Of a stretch of 64,000 nt of DNA, positions 8,092 to 17,314 are shown in pieces. The notes beneath the pieces are model-generated. The model saw only the letters and a list, made by a program, of their open reading frames with translations. It searched no databases and was not told the DNA's origin. Origin of the DNA: Fervidibacter sinensis. GTDB lineage: Bacteria > Armatimonadota > Fervidibacteria > Fervidibacterales > Fervidibacteraceae. Position 1 is the first letter of the stretch, and every line of letters starts with the position of its first letter. A program made the translations under genes and the position numbers. The stretch lies in assembly GCA_032161045.1 (NCBI GenBank), contig JAVHTH010000005.1; one strand, given 5' to 3'.

Positions 8092-8273
8092 GCATTCATC
8101 ACCTCTGGACAACGGAAAAGCGAGGGTGATATGTGAGCCATTGCAGTTACGAACAAGATTGGCTTAATTTGACGCGAAGCGACGGCAAACGGGAGGGCGA
8201 ACCTCTTGGTGAGCCCAAATTTAAAGTTCGGCAAGAGCCCTCCCATAACTCGCAAGAGCGAACCCGTGAGATT

Positions 8274-9488
8274 TTAACTGACAAACCTTTGAGGGGTTCC
8301 GTGCCGTTTGGGCAATTGCGAGAAATCGGTGTTGTGAATGATTTCCAACGATGACTCGGAGAGCAAGAAACCCTTCTCTTGCAATGCCGCTTGCGGGTTT
8401 CGCATCAATTTGATCCTGAAGATTGGGTCTTCCATGCTCAACATGAAAACCTGCTCAAGTTGGTGGCGGTCAAGGATCTCCAGAATTTGCTGCGCTTCTT
8501 TTGCCAACTCGCTTCCGGGAGCAAGGGCGATGGTGCGCTGGTATGCCATAACTGCTTGAGCGTAGTTGCCGAGTTGGTGGTGCAAAGTGGCTAACTTGAA
8601 CTGGATGATTGGGTCAGTTGGGGCAAGTCTCACTAACCTTTGCATAACTTGAAGCGCGTCCCTTGTCCTTCCCTTCTGCAAGTAAATGAACGCCAACAGG
8701 TCAAGGAGGTTGGGGTTTTCTGGGTCTTGCTCAAGCCCTTTGAGAACATGCTCCATCGCTTTCTCCAGCAAACCTATTTCCGAACAAATCTGCCCCATGA
8801 TTTCCCTCAAGACGGGAGTGTCGTGCCCAAGTTTCAAGACCTGTTCAAAACTTTCTAATGCCTCGCGGAATTGCCCGAGATTTCGTTGCAACTGACCGAG
8901 AGCAAACCAAAGGGCTGCAGAATCAGGCACCTGTTCTAAACCTTTCCTGAGCAGCAACAGCGCTCGCTTGACTTCACCTTTCCGCTCCAAAATTTGCGCC
9001 GCCACTTCGTAAGGCTCCGCTTGATTGTCGGAGAGTTTCAGAGCCATCGCTAAGTGCTGGATAGCATCAGCCCAGTTTTCAAGTTGGGCTTCAATTCGCG
9101 CAGCCCAGAGATAAAGGCGCCAATTTTGCTTTTGCTGTTTTAGCCAACGCTTGACTTGCCGAACGGCTTCCTGCCACTTGCCCAACCCGACTAAAGCGTT
9201 TATGAAAAGGTTCTGGGCTTCTTCCGAATCCGGCATAAGAGACAATGCACGACGGGCAACTTTGATTGCTTCAGGCAACTGCCCCTTCTCAAGCAAACAG
9301 CGAGCCCATCCAGTCAACGCTTTTGTGAGCAATGGTTTCAGTATTTCGGAGCGAGATGCTTTTCTCGTCAAATTTCTGGCAACTTGACGAAACCTCTCCT
9401 CTGCTTGTTGCCATTCATGCTGCTCCATGAACTTGTTTGCTTCATCCAGCAACGCTTGACTGGAAGCGACCAAGTCAACTTGAGCCAT
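8274..9488 (-). CDS. TPR-repeat protein with nitrile-hydratase-leader-like C-terminus
   Basis: The protein has about 404 aa built of some nine to ten tetratricopeptide helix pairs (residues about 1-335), indicating a protein-binding scaffold. It has no signal peptide. The last ~60 residues change character: MEDPIFRIKLMRNPQAALQ resembles the 'DPxFRxxLxxDPxAAL' block of nitrile-hydratase-type leader peptides. GGGGGTGAAGGTG before ATG 9488 fixes the start, inside the end of ftsH (14-nt overlap), so the two genes are translationally coupled. A role as an adaptor for FtsH is my inference. Confidence 0.75.
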   Translation of the reverse strand: MAQVDLVASSQALLDEANKFMEQHEWQQAEERFRQVARNLTRKASRSEILKPLLTKALTGWARCLLEKGQLPEAIKVARRALSLMPDSEEAQNLFINALVGLGKWQEAVRQVKRWLKQQKQNWRLYLWAARIEAQLENWADAIQHLAMALKLSDNQAEPYEVAAQILERKGEVKRALLLLRKGLEQVPDSAALWFALGQLQRNLGQFREALESFEQVLKLGHDTPVLREIMGQICSEIGLLEKAMEHVLKGLEQDPENPNLLDLLAFIYLQKGRTRDALQVMQRLVRLAPTDPIIQFKLATLHHQLGNYAQAVMAYQRTIALAPGSELAKEAQQILEILDRHQLEQVFMLSMEDPIFRIKLMRNPQAALQEKGFLLSESSLEIIHNTDFSQLPKRHGTPQRFVS

Positions 9489-11316
9489 CACCTTCACCCC
9501 CTTCGGGTCGGTGGGCTTGTTGTGCAACCACCACCTCCATTGACTTCAACAGTTCGTCCAATTCCTCCCCGTCTATTGTCTCCCGCTCCAACAACCGATT
9601 TGCGATTGCGTCCAAAATGTGTCGGTTTTCCTGCAGGAGTTTTTTAGCCCTCTGGTAGCATTCTTCCACAATTCGCCGCACTTCCTTGTCAATTTCGCTC
9701 GCCACCGCTTCGCTGTAATTTCTGTCCTCAACGATGTCGCGCCCCAAGAAGATGGGACCTGCCTTGCGACCTAAAGTTACTGGACCGAGCCTTTCGCTCA
9801 TTCCAAATTCGCAAACCATCCTGCGCGCCAACTCAGTCACTCGCTCCAAATCGTTTTGTGAACCCGTCGTCACCTCACCGAAAACTAACTCTTCCGCTGC
9901 CCTCCCAGCAAGCATAACTGTCATCTCGTCAAGCAATTCTTTCCTCGTCATCAAGTATCGGTCCTCTTGCGGCAAGTTCAGAGTGTAACCCAAAGCCAAA
10001 CCGCGTGGGATAATGGTGACTTTTGTCACCTCGCGAACTTTGAGCAATTTGCTGACTAATGCGTGTCCGCTTTCATGGTATGCCAAAACTCGCTTCTCCT
10101 TTTCCGTAATCAGCCGGCTCTTGCGTTCCGGACCGGCGATGACTTTTTCAAGGGCTTCCAAGAAATCGCTCATTTCAATCTTTGTCTTGTTCTTGCGGGC
10201 AGCCAAAATTGCAGCCTCATTGACCATGTTTGCCAAATCGGCTCCCGAAAAGCCAGCGGTTTGTTTGGCAAGTTTTTCAATATCAACATCGTCGGCGATC
10301 GGTTTGCCCCTTAAGTGCACCCTCAAAATTGCCTCTCGCCCTTTGGCGTCAGGGTGGTCAATAACGATTCTTCGGTCAAAGCGACCGGGGCGGAGTAGGG
10401 CAGGGTCCAGAACATCTGGTCGGTTCGTCGCTGCTATGACTATGATTCCGCTGTTTTGCTCAATTCCGTCCATCTCAACGAGCAATTGGTTCAAAGTTTG
10501 CTCACGCTCGTCGTGTCCACCACCGATGCCAGCAAATCGCAACCTTCCAACAGCGTCAAGTTCGTCAACGAAGATGATGCAAGGTCGGTTTGCCTTCGCT
10601 TGCTCAAACAAATCCCTAACTCTTGCAGCACCGACACCGACGAACATTTCAACGAACTCGCTGCCGCTGACATGGAAGAAGGGAACCCCCGCTTCGCCGG
10701 CGACAGCGCGAGCCAAAAGGGTTTTACCGCTACCCGGTGGTCCCATGAGCAAAACGCCTTTGGGAACTTTCGCCCCCAACGCTTGAAACCTTTGCGGGTT
10801 TTTCAGGAACTCAATAACCTCGCGCAACTCCTCTTTTGCCTCTTCCAAATCCGCGACATCGTCAAAGGTGACGCGAGGTTGATTCTGGTCGTAGCGACGG
10901 GCTCGGCTTCTGGCGAAGTTGAACGCTTGTTGGTTGCCTGCTTGCATCTGCCGAAAAATCAGGAACAAAAACCCGATGAAACCGAGCATGAGCAGAAACG
11001 ATAGGATGAACTGCTGCCACTGAATGGCGCTGATCGGGGAACCACGAAACTTGACAGGAACTTGATGCTGCAGCAAAAGTTGCTCCAAGTTTTCAATCCT
11101 GTCAGGCAACTGGACGGTGAAAGGCGTCCCATCAAGCAATAACCCAAAAGCCTTTTGCCCGCTTATCTCTACCTCCCGAATTCGCTGTTGGGTGACCGCT
11201 TGGACGAACTCGTCATACCTCAGTTCGCGAACTTTGCTCATCTGTTCGCGAACAACGAAGTAGACAAGAAAGGCAGCAATGAGACTTATGGCAAATAACC
11301 AGCGAAACGCTTTCAT
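9475..11316 (-). CDS. ftsH: ATP-dependent zinc metalloprotease FtsH
   Basis: FtsH is a membrane-anchored hexameric AAA+ protease that removes damaged membrane proteins and regulators. The 613-aa sequence has two transmembrane helices (residues about 6-22 and 103-121), a short periplasmic domain between them, Walker A GPPGSGKT (192-199), Walker B IIFVDELD (247-254), sensor and arginine-finger region ATNRPD...RPGRFDR, and zinc motif HESGH (414-418). Length is normal for bacteria. It is followed with overlap by the TPR gene and preceded by tilS 80 bp upstream, the common tilS-ftsH order. Confidence 0.97.
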   Translation of the reverse strand: MKAFRWLFAISLIAAFLVYFVVREQMSKVRELRYDEFVQAVTQQRIREVEISGQKAFGLLLDGTPFTVQLPDRIENLEQLLLQHQVPVKFRGSPISAIQWQQFILSFLLMLGFIGFLFLIFRQMQAGNQQAFNFARSRARRYDQNQPRVTFDDVADLEEAKEELREVIEFLKNPQRFQALGAKVPKGVLLMGPPGSGKTLLARAVAGEAGVPFFHVSGSEFVEMFVGVGAARVRDLFEQAKANRPCIIFVDELDAVGRLRFAGIGGGHDEREQTLNQLLVEMDGIEQNSGIIVIAATNRPDVLDPALLRPGRFDRRIVIDHPDAKGREAILRVHLRGKPIADDVDIEKLAKQTAGFSGADLANMVNEAAILAARKNKTKIEMSDFLEALEKVIAGPERKSRLITEKEKRVLAYHESGHALVSKLLKVREVTKVTIIPRGLALGYTLNLPQEDRYLMTRKELLDEMTVMLAGRAAEELVFGEVTTGSQNDLERVTELARRMVCEFGMSERLGPVTLGRKAGPIFLGRDIVEDRNYSEAVASEIDKEVRRIVEECYQRAKKLLQENRHILDAIANRLLERETIDGEELDELLKSMEVVVAQQAHRPEGGEGDGSS

Positions 11317-11396
11317 CGTCGGTCACTCACTCCCGCAATGTGTCGTTCTGACTTCCGCTCTCGGTTCTGCCATCTCAAAGTTTAAGGCAGTCTGGC

Positions 11397-12494
11397 TCAA
11401 TTTGCTGTCAGTTTCATTAGCCAAACCACACCTTTCGTCACTTGCATGAAAAGCCCTTGCGGCAAATGGTATGACGCATTTGTTGCGTGCCTCTCAATTA
11501 CGCCGATCGCTTCCTCAACATGTTCAAGGCTAACCTCGTTCAACGGTCCGAGCAGTCGCTCAACCATGAGCCGAAAAACTCGCCTTTGAAGCGCTTTCGG
11601 GGCTTTGAGTAACTCGTCGCGCGGGATCGCGATTTTCCGCTTGTCGGCGTGGACAAGAATCCTTGACAGTTGCTCTTCAGCGATTTGGTTAAGCAATGCG
11701 CTTTCGTCACGAGCCAGTTCACATAACCGCCAGAGCGCTTCGTCAATTTTGCCGAACCGTTGCCTCAACATTGGCAAAAGTTCAAGCCGAATCCAATTGC
11801 GTGGGATTTTAGTGTCAAGGTTGCTTCTGTCAAGCCTCGGTTGAAGCCTGTATACCCGAGCGTAAGCCTCAGTTTCCGCTCTCCAGCACAAGATGAGCGG
11901 TCTGACGAGCCAAATTTGATTGCTGCTTTCAATTTGTCCGTCTCTAATCGTCAACGGGCTGACCGGCGGAATTCCTTGCAATCCGTCCGTGCCGGTCCCT
12001 CGGAAAAGGTTCAGTAGCATGGTCTCAATTACATCGGTTGCAGTGTGACCGAGCGCCACCTTACTTGCTCCAACTCGGGATGCCACTTCGGCGAAGAATC
12101 TGTAACGCGCCCTTCTACCCGCTTGGGCTATTGACAGTTTTTGCTCGCGAGCCAAAGCCTTGACATCGGCTTTTTCGCTAAAGCATGGCACTTGCAACTG
12201 TTCGCAAAAAGCCTTGACAAACCTTTCGTCCTCGTCCGCTTCCTCGCCCCTCAAACCGTGATTGAAATGGGCAGCGAAAATTTGCCAACCAAACTCGCCC
12301 CTAAGCCGACAAAGAACATGAAGCAGCGTAAGCGAATCTGGACCACCTGAAACGCCGACGACAATGGTTTCGTTAGGTTGGAGCATTCGGAACTTTGCAA
12401 TCGCTTCCTTTACCTTGTGAGTTATCGCTTCGGGTGCAGCGATGTATTCCCATTCGTGCAAACCTTCAACGATGACCGAAGGTGCTTCAGACAT
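11397..12494 (-). CDS. tilS: tRNA(Ile)-lysidine synthase TilS
   Basis: TilS attaches lysine to C34 of the CAU-anticodon isoleucine tRNA so that it reads AUA. The PP-loop SGGPDS is at residues 49-54, followed by AHFNHGLRG and the ALGHTATDVIETMLLNL helix typical of the ATPase domain. The remaining ~150 residues form the tRNA-binding region; the far C-terminal domain found in E. coli TilS is short or absent. GGAGGCGATACGAC precedes the ATG. It lies just upstream of ftsH on the same strand. Confidence 0.94.
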   Translation of the reverse strand: MSEAPSVIVEGLHEWEYIAAPEAITHKVKEAIAKFRMLQPNETIVVGVSGGPDSLTLLHVLCRLRGEFGWQIFAAHFNHGLRGEEADEDERFVKAFCEQLQVPCFSEKADVKALAREQKLSIAQAGRRARYRFFAEVASRVGASKVALGHTATDVIETMLLNLFRGTGTDGLQGIPPVSPLTIRDGQIESSNQIWLVRPLILCWRAETEAYARVYRLQPRLDRSNLDTKIPRNWIRLELLPMLRQRFGKIDEALWRLCELARDESALLNQIAEEQLSRILVHADKRKIAIPRDELLKAPKALQRRVFRLMVERLLGPLNEVSLEHVEEAIGVIERHATNASYHLPQGLFMQVTKGVVWLMKLTAN

Positions 12495-12513
12495 GTCGTA
12501 TCGCCTCCGTTTT

Positions 12514-12690
12514 CAGAGGGCACGCCTCTAGCGTGCCGATTTTCCCTTGTAGGGCAGGGTTTTATACCCTGCCGACAAATTTTTTCGGCGCGGTGTAAAA
12601 CCGCGCCCTACATTAAGCCGATTTTCATCTCGGTCGGGCAGGAGCCCGACCCTCCGAAATTTTCGGCTCGGCAGGAGCCGAGCCCTCCGA
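12514..12690. repeat. Cluster of four palindromic repeats
   Basis: The gap between tilS and the large secreted-protein gene holds, in order, GGCACGCC/GGCGTGCC-type, TAGGGCAGGG/CCCTGCC, GGCGCGGT/ACCGCGCC, GTCGGGC/GCCCGAC and GGCTCGG/CCGAGCC hairpins, with A/T-rich spacers ending GATTTTC. The middle two form one copy of the 81-bp unit seen at 1980-2262. No gene is visible. Confidence 0.85.
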
Positions 12691-12716
12691 TGTTCTTTCG
12701 GATTGTGGGCACGAAA

Positions 12717-15700
12717 TCACTCCAGCCTTACATAGTCAAATTCCACGATGATGCCGGCACCTGCTCCGGGGTCAAGACGGATTTGGGTAATAGTCCCGCG
12801 CCATTCGGGAGATTGGCTCAAATCTATCCTCAACTCATGCCACTGCCCATCGGTTGGTAGTGGGAACTTGACACTTTTGCTCTCACTCCAATTAGGGTCA
12901 TCCTCACGAACCCAGAAAACTTGCCCAATGGGTTGGGCACCGACAGGGAACTGAATTCTCAACCTCAAAACGAGCGTCTTAAACTTCTCCGCTTCAACAC
13001 GAACTGGTGGGCTGTGCATGTATGGGTCGCCGCCGGTTGAACGAGTCCGCAAAATTCCACCTTTAACCTCAAACGGTGCAAGGTCATTGACGGGCGTCCA
13101 ATCATCAGGGTCATCGTCAAAGTTGAATTCCCAAACGGGCTGTTCCCACACGATTCCGAGCAATTCATAAACTGCCGGCTGAACACCTGTCAGCCTCACG
13201 GTCAATGCCTCAGTTTCATGCCTCAGGCGAAGGAAAGTGAGTTTTCGGCGGGTATCGTAACGGAAAGAACTGGGGACTTGGGACTGGGCACTGTCAGCGT
13301 TGAGCGGGCGGTCATTGACAAAAATTTGATTTGGTTTCGTGATGCAAGCGACAATTGTTTGCGATTCGGTGACACCTTGTGGCGCTCGCAAAACAATCGT
13401 TAATTCGCCATCTTTCCATTCAGCCCGTTCAACAATTGCGTCGCTGGTGATTCGGATTGGTGGCTCGGTCTTGACGACAACCGTCTCGTAACCCCAAGCA
13501 TCATCGTGTGGGTCACGCAAGAGCCACAAGTTGCGGACGATACCGTGCGGACCGATAATGCCTTGGTCGTTCGGTCCGTAGCGGTAAGTCAAAGCGACGC
13601 TATCGGGGTAGTTACCTTCAGGATGGTTGACAGCAGCCTGATGCTGAATCCCGCAAACCGTAATGCCTTCGGCAATTTGTCGCCAGAATTCTGGGGACTG
13701 AGCATCGGGGAGTTGGGACTGGCTGAGAGCGATTGACAGTTTCAACAAAGCGTAGGCGTAGTCAAGTCCGTTCCATTGCACTGGTGTTCCGAACCAAGGT
13801 GCAGCGGAGAAGAAACTTGTCCCAAAAACTGGGATGGAAGCGTAGCGCATCATCGTTGGACGGTCAGGCGGGTTCCAAAGGTAGATGAAAGGCAAACCTG
13901 TCTTCGCCCAATAGACTGCTCGCTTAAGCCAATAATCGTCGCCGGTCAGCATCCACGCTTCAAGGTAGGCATGAATTGCATTGGCTGCAGCCAGAACATC
14001 GGGACAGTGGAGCGGAATTTCCCAAGTTTGAGCGCCTTCGGGTCGGACAAAGTTTTTGTCAATAAAGCGAATTGCCCTTAAGCCAAGTTCCGCTGATTTC
14101 GTTGAGCCAGTCATGCGAGCGTAACGGAGCAAAGCAATTGCCCGCCTCAGAAGGAAAGTGCAAGTTCCGACAGTTGTGTCTCCTTCCTTGCCGTAATCGT
14201 CAAGGGGACGGTTCGGTGCAAATTTGCGCAACATTTCAAGCGTCCAACCCCTGTCAATGACAAAGCCCCATGAACCATCCTCCCTTTGCGTCCTCGCGTC
14301 TTCAATTGCTTGTCGCTCCAAAGTCTGCAACCCGCCAAACAATTTTCCGTATCGGTCAGAACGCGTCCCAAGTTTGCTTCGCTTGAAAGTATCCTCATCA
14401 GAGTAGGGGCGTTCAGGAATTGGCGGGAGTGGAAACTTGACGAAGTAAGTATCGTAGGCATCAAGGACCTCGCCCTTGCCTCCCACAACCCAAGCAGTCA
14501 ACCGCAAAGTGTTTTGTGGCGAAAGGGTGAATGGGTTTTGCGCCCATACTGAATTCTCTTTCACCCACTTGGGCACATTGGGCACCATTAAGCCGAGCAA
14601 GTGATTTTCTTGGTTGGCGACGATGTTCGGCACAGCGAAAATCGGTTGCGGGCACAAGCCCGTCTCCGCACCCAAGCCATCGCCTTCTGTCCACTGCTGC
14701 AGCGCATCCCACATTAATCCGACAAATGTGCCTTCATGCGAAACAACCATCAAAGGTTGCGTGAGTTTGTATGGGTGCGGGACGATGTGCAAGTGGTGTG
14801 GTGGGTCGCTGTATCGGGCGTCATCAACGGTTTCATCAGCCAAAAGCCAGTAAACGCCGGGCAAAAGCGCCATTGACTTTCTTGCACCGAAAGTTTGGTC
14901 ACCGACGAAGAGCAACGGCGATTGAACTCCGAGAATTTGTCTCGGTTGGGTGACACTTAATTGCCAACCGACTTTGATTGCATTCCCATCTGGCTCAAAC
15001 CTAACTTCACCTTGCCAAGCACCACCGTCAATTTCGTCCTGCCATTGAAACGGAAACGCAAGCCCCCCGCTGGGCAACTTTTCCGCTTTCGCGGCGAACA
15101 CGGGTTTTGTAATGGCTTGCCGTCTGACATCATAGTAGGAGACGAGCAAAAGTTGTGGTGATAAAGCCATTCTGCGCCAAGATTTCCCATCGTGAACTTC
15201 AACGGCGAAGACACCGTAACCGAACGGGTTTGATGGGAACAGAAGACGCAAATTTTTGGTCGCAACAATCAGCGTCCCTCTGTCACGGTCGTTTATCGGT
15301 CTGCTGATAATCCCGCGAGCGACCATGTTGAAAGGTGTTTGCCCAACCTGAATTTGCACGGATGCCGAACACTCACCGGGTTTATTGCCCCTCACGACCC
15401 ATGAAACTGTGTTTTTGCCCGGCGGAAGGATTGTCAAATTCGTTTTAAGTTCGCCCTGCACGAGCGACAAACTTTTCAAAGACAACTGAACGGCGATGCC
15501 TTCCACCACTGCATCACCAATGTTCTCCAAGACCAGTTTGAGTTGGACAGGAACGCCGGCGAACAAAACAGCGTTTGTGAACCCAAAGGAATTAAGCCTC
15601 AATTGAGCCGAGCAAGTGTGTGCGGCTGAATCAAAGATTTTCGGCGTTGACTCCCAACGGACGACAAAGTTTGTACCGAGCCGCCTTAAGCCCTTAACGA

Positions 15701-16493
15701 ACCACTTTAAAGTTGCCGTTTCCTGCGGCGCTACACTTGTGGGAATTTCAACCGCTTCAGTTTCAAATTTTTGTGGTGCCGACAGTTCAGCATTCACGGG
15801 GGCAGGTTCATCACCCGTGTTTTGAAGCCTCAAAACCAAATAACCTTGCTCACCGGGTTTCGCGCCCTCCTCAAAACGAATATTGTCAAGCCTCAAGTGC
15901 CAACCTGCTTTTTCAACGAACCGAAAATCGTCAAAGATGACGGCTGCGGGAGCGGGTTGACCTCCTTCGTTGATTCGCAAGCCAATTTGCACTGCCCGAA
16001 CCTCAGGTTTGTCGGAAAAATCAAAAGCCAAGACGCCAATGTGCCATTTATTGTCGCCAGAAAATTTCGCAGGGACGATGTAAACTGCGCGGGATGCTCC
16101 TCCTTCCAAGTTGTCCGCTTTCATTGGGATAGCATAGACGCGAACATTGTCCGAAGTTGCCTTGACAACTTTGTATCGGAAAACCAACGCGCCCTTTTTA
16201 AACGGCAACATCGCACCGATGTCGGGAACAACCTCGCCGGGCTTACCTGCGCGATATGAGCGGTTAACACCAACGGTTGCGGTTGAGCGCGATTCCATGT
16301 AAAGTGCGAAGCGACCTTCTGCTGCATCGGTTGTTACGCGAACAATTGCATCGTCCTTTTGGGAAGCGAACCATTCCCAGTTGACAGGAAATCGCCTCTC
16401 GTCTAACTCTTCAAAACCGCCATTTGCAATTTGAGCCGATGAGAGAAGTTGACAAAGCATCAACACGAGCCAAACCATCCCCAATCGCTGCAT
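12717..16493 (-). CDS. Very large secreted protein with CARDB-like and six-hairpin glycosidase-like regions
   Basis: The protein has 1258 aa with an N-terminal signal peptide (MQRLGMVWLVLMLCQLL, cleavage near SSAQ). GAGGTGATAGCG fixes the ATG at 16493. Residues about 20-190 look like a carbohydrate-binding jelly roll beginning IANGGFEE. Residues about 200-400 contain two CARDB-like Ig modules (LRLQNTGDEPAPVNAEL, LVLENIGDAVVEGIAVQL). A beta-rich region follows, then about 720-1010 is helical with REDGSWGF, HCPDVLAAANAIHAYLEAW and WNGLDYAYALLKL, resembling an (alpha/alpha)6 barrel. The last ~130 residues form another beta module. Catalytic residues are not assignable. A polysaccharide-acting exported enzyme is likely but not proven. 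Confidence 0.7.
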   Translation of the reverse strand: MQRLGMVWLVLMLCQLLSSAQIANGGFEELDERRFPVNWEWFASQKDDAIVRVTTDAAEGRFALYMESRSTATVGVNRSYRAGKPGEVVPDIGAMLPFKKGALVFRYKVVKATSDNVRVYAIPMKADNLEGGASRAVYIVPAKFSGDNKWHIGVLAFDFSDKPEVRAVQIGLRINEGGQPAPAAVIFDDFRFVEKAGWHLRLDNIRFEEGAKPGEQGYLVLRLQNTGDEPAPVNAELSAPQKFETEAVEIPTSVAPQETATLKWFVKGLRRLGTNFVVRWESTPKIFDSAAHTCSAQLRLNSFGFTNAVLFAGVPVQLKLVLENIGDAVVEGIAVQLSLKSLSLVQGELKTNLTILPPGKNTVSWVVRGNKPGECSASVQIQVGQTPFNMVARGIISRPINDRDRGTLIVATKNLRLLFPSNPFGYGVFAVEVHDGKSWRRMALSPQLLLVSYYDVRRQAITKPVFAAKAEKLPSGGLAFPFQWQDEIDGGAWQGEVRFEPDGNAIKVGWQLSVTQPRQILGVQSPLLFVGDQTFGARKSMALLPGVYWLLADETVDDARYSDPPHHLHIVPHPYKLTQPLMVVSHEGTFVGLMWDALQQWTEGDGLGAETGLCPQPIFAVPNIVANQENHLLGLMVPNVPKWVKENSVWAQNPFTLSPQNTLRLTAWVVGGKGEVLDAYDTYFVKFPLPPIPERPYSDEDTFKRSKLGTRSDRYGKLFGGLQTLERQAIEDARTQREDGSWGFVIDRGWTLEMLRKFAPNRPLDDYGKEGDTTVGTCTFLLRRAIALLRYARMTGSTKSAELGLRAIRFIDKNFVRPEGAQTWEIPLHCPDVLAAANAIHAYLEAWMLTGDDYWLKRAVYWAKTGLPFIYLWNPPDRPTMMRYASIPVFGTSFFSAAPWFGTPVQWNGLDYAYALLKLSIALSQSQLPDAQSPEFWRQIAEGITVCGIQHQAAVNHPEGNYPDSVALTYRYGPNDQGIIGPHGIVRNLWLLRDPHDDAWGYETVVVKTEPPIRITSDAIVERAEWKDGELTIVLRAPQGVTESQTIVACITKPNQIFVNDRPLNADSAQSQVPSSFRYDTRRKLTFLRLRHETEALTVRLTGVQPAVYELLGIVWEQPVWEFNFDDDPDDWTPVNDLAPFEVKGGILRTRSTGGDPYMHSPPVRVEAEKFKTLVLRLRIQFPVGAQPIGQVFWVREDDPNWSESKSVKFPLPTDGQWHELRIDLSQSPEWRGTITQIRLDPGAGAGIIVEFDYVRLE

Positions 16494-16569
16494 CGCTATC
16501 ACCTCGCTTCAATCTCATGCCCGCTTTATTTTGCCATTGGCTTTTAAACTCCACGCTCACATTTGCGGT

Positions 16570-16855
16570 TAACGACGAAACTTTGTAGGAACGGCTTTAG
16601 CCGCGAAAAAAAACCTTTTGTTGGGGCTAAAGCCCCTCCTACTTGGGAAATTCTGCCTGAAGCCTGTAGACATGGACTTTTGTTGCACCAAAGTGTATCG
16701 GAGGGCAAGCCTCCGGCTTGCCAAATTTTTCCTATAGGGCTGGGTTTCATGCCCCGCCGAATTTTCTTTCGGCGCGGTGTAAAACCGCGCCCTACATTAA
16801 ACCAATTTCATCTTCGGTTTGGTAAGAGCACCGCCCTACGAATGTCGCGGGCTAA
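16570..16855. repeat. Palindromic repeat cluster upstream of the riboswitch
   Basis: The non-coding stretch holds GGCTTTAGCCGC, GGGGCTAAAGCCCC (16624-16637), GAGGGCAAGCCTCCGGCTTGCC, a degenerate TAGGGCTGGG/CCCGCC pair and GGCGCGGT/ACCGCGCC near 16771-16790. These are the same families as elsewhere in the window, with diverged arms. No open gene is seen between 16503 and the promoter at 16901. Confidence 0.8.
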
Positions 16856-16900
16856 TTTTCGTTTGGCGTCGGCATTGGTTGGAAGCCAAAAGTTTATCTC

Positions 16901-16929
16901 TTGCGTTTTGGACTCGGCTTGGCTATAAT
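16901..16929 (+). promoter_or_regulatory. Sigma-70-type promoter of the riboswitch-prepilin unit
   Basis: TTGCGT (16901-16906) and TATAAT (16924-16929) are separated by exactly 17 bp. Transcription would begin near 16936, about 25 nt before the first paired base of the riboswitch. The -10 hexamer is a perfect consensus. Confidence 0.75.
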
Positions 16930-16960
16930 TGAAATCGCCTTCAAGGCAACGAGACGGCTG

Positions 16961-17143
16961 CGGATGGGTGCCGGGAAGTCCGGTGAAAATCCGGCGCTGT
17001 CGCGCAGCGGTAACCGGGGACGAAAGCCGCTCGGTGCTGCCGCCCTCAACCTTGCGGCAGCACGACATGCCACTGGCGCCGAAGCGGCGCTGGGAAGGCG
17101 CGGCGAGTAGGATGATCCGGAAGCCCGAAGACCGACCCATCCG
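16961..17143 (+). ncRNA. Cobalamin (B12) riboswitch aptamer
   Basis: The terminal helix pairs CGGATGGGT (16961-16969) with ACCCATCCG (17135-17143). Inside are the class hallmarks: GCCGGGAAGTCCGGTGAAAA, the GCGCTGTCGCGCAGCGGTAA core, a long perfect hairpin GTGCTGCCGC/GCGGCAGCAC (17034-17043 with 17054-17063), the B12 box GCCACTGG (17069-17076), TGGGAAGGCGCGGC, GATGATCCGG and GCCCGAAGACC. All conserved blocks occur in order in 183 nt, so the aptamer appears intact. The only downstream gene on this strand is the prepilin-like gene at 17315. Confidence 0.95.
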
Positions 17144-17150
17144 TCCCCGT

Positions 17151-17245
17151 CGCTCGTTCGCCTCGCGGGCTGGGCGAAGGAGCGAAAAATTGTCAAGACT
17201 GCCCGCTAACGCTTGCTTGCTAATTTGCGTTAGCGAGTCGGCAGT
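17151..17245 (+). promoter_or_regulatory. Two strong hairpins after the riboswitch (possible expression platform)
   Basis: The first hairpin pairs CGCTCGTTCGCC (17151-17162) with GGCGAAGGAGCG (17173-17184), with one mismatch. The second pairs ACTGCC plus CGCTAACGC (17198-17212) with GCGTTAGCG (17227-17235) and GGCAGT (17240-17245), followed by only TGTTTCCCTT. The weak T run makes termination uncertain, but these may switch with the downstream Shine-Dalgarno hairpin. Confidence 0.55.
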
Positions 17246-17265
17246 GTTTCCCTTCACTCCTTTCG

Positions 17266-17306
17266 CCCTTCCCGCAAGCGAATAGAAACTTTGCTTGCGA
17301 GGAGGG
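17266..17306 (+). promoter_or_regulatory. Hairpin that sequesters the Shine-Dalgarno of the prepilin gene
   Basis: CCCTTC (17266-17271) pairs with GGAGGG (17301-17306) and CGCAAGC (17273-17279) pairs with GCTTGCG (17293-17299), with a single C-A mismatch between. The paired GGAGGG is the only good ribosome-binding site for the ATG at 17315. This gives a direct structural means for translational control by the riboswitch. How it couples to the aptamer is inference. Confidence 0.7.
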
Positions 17307-17314
17307 ATTTGAAA

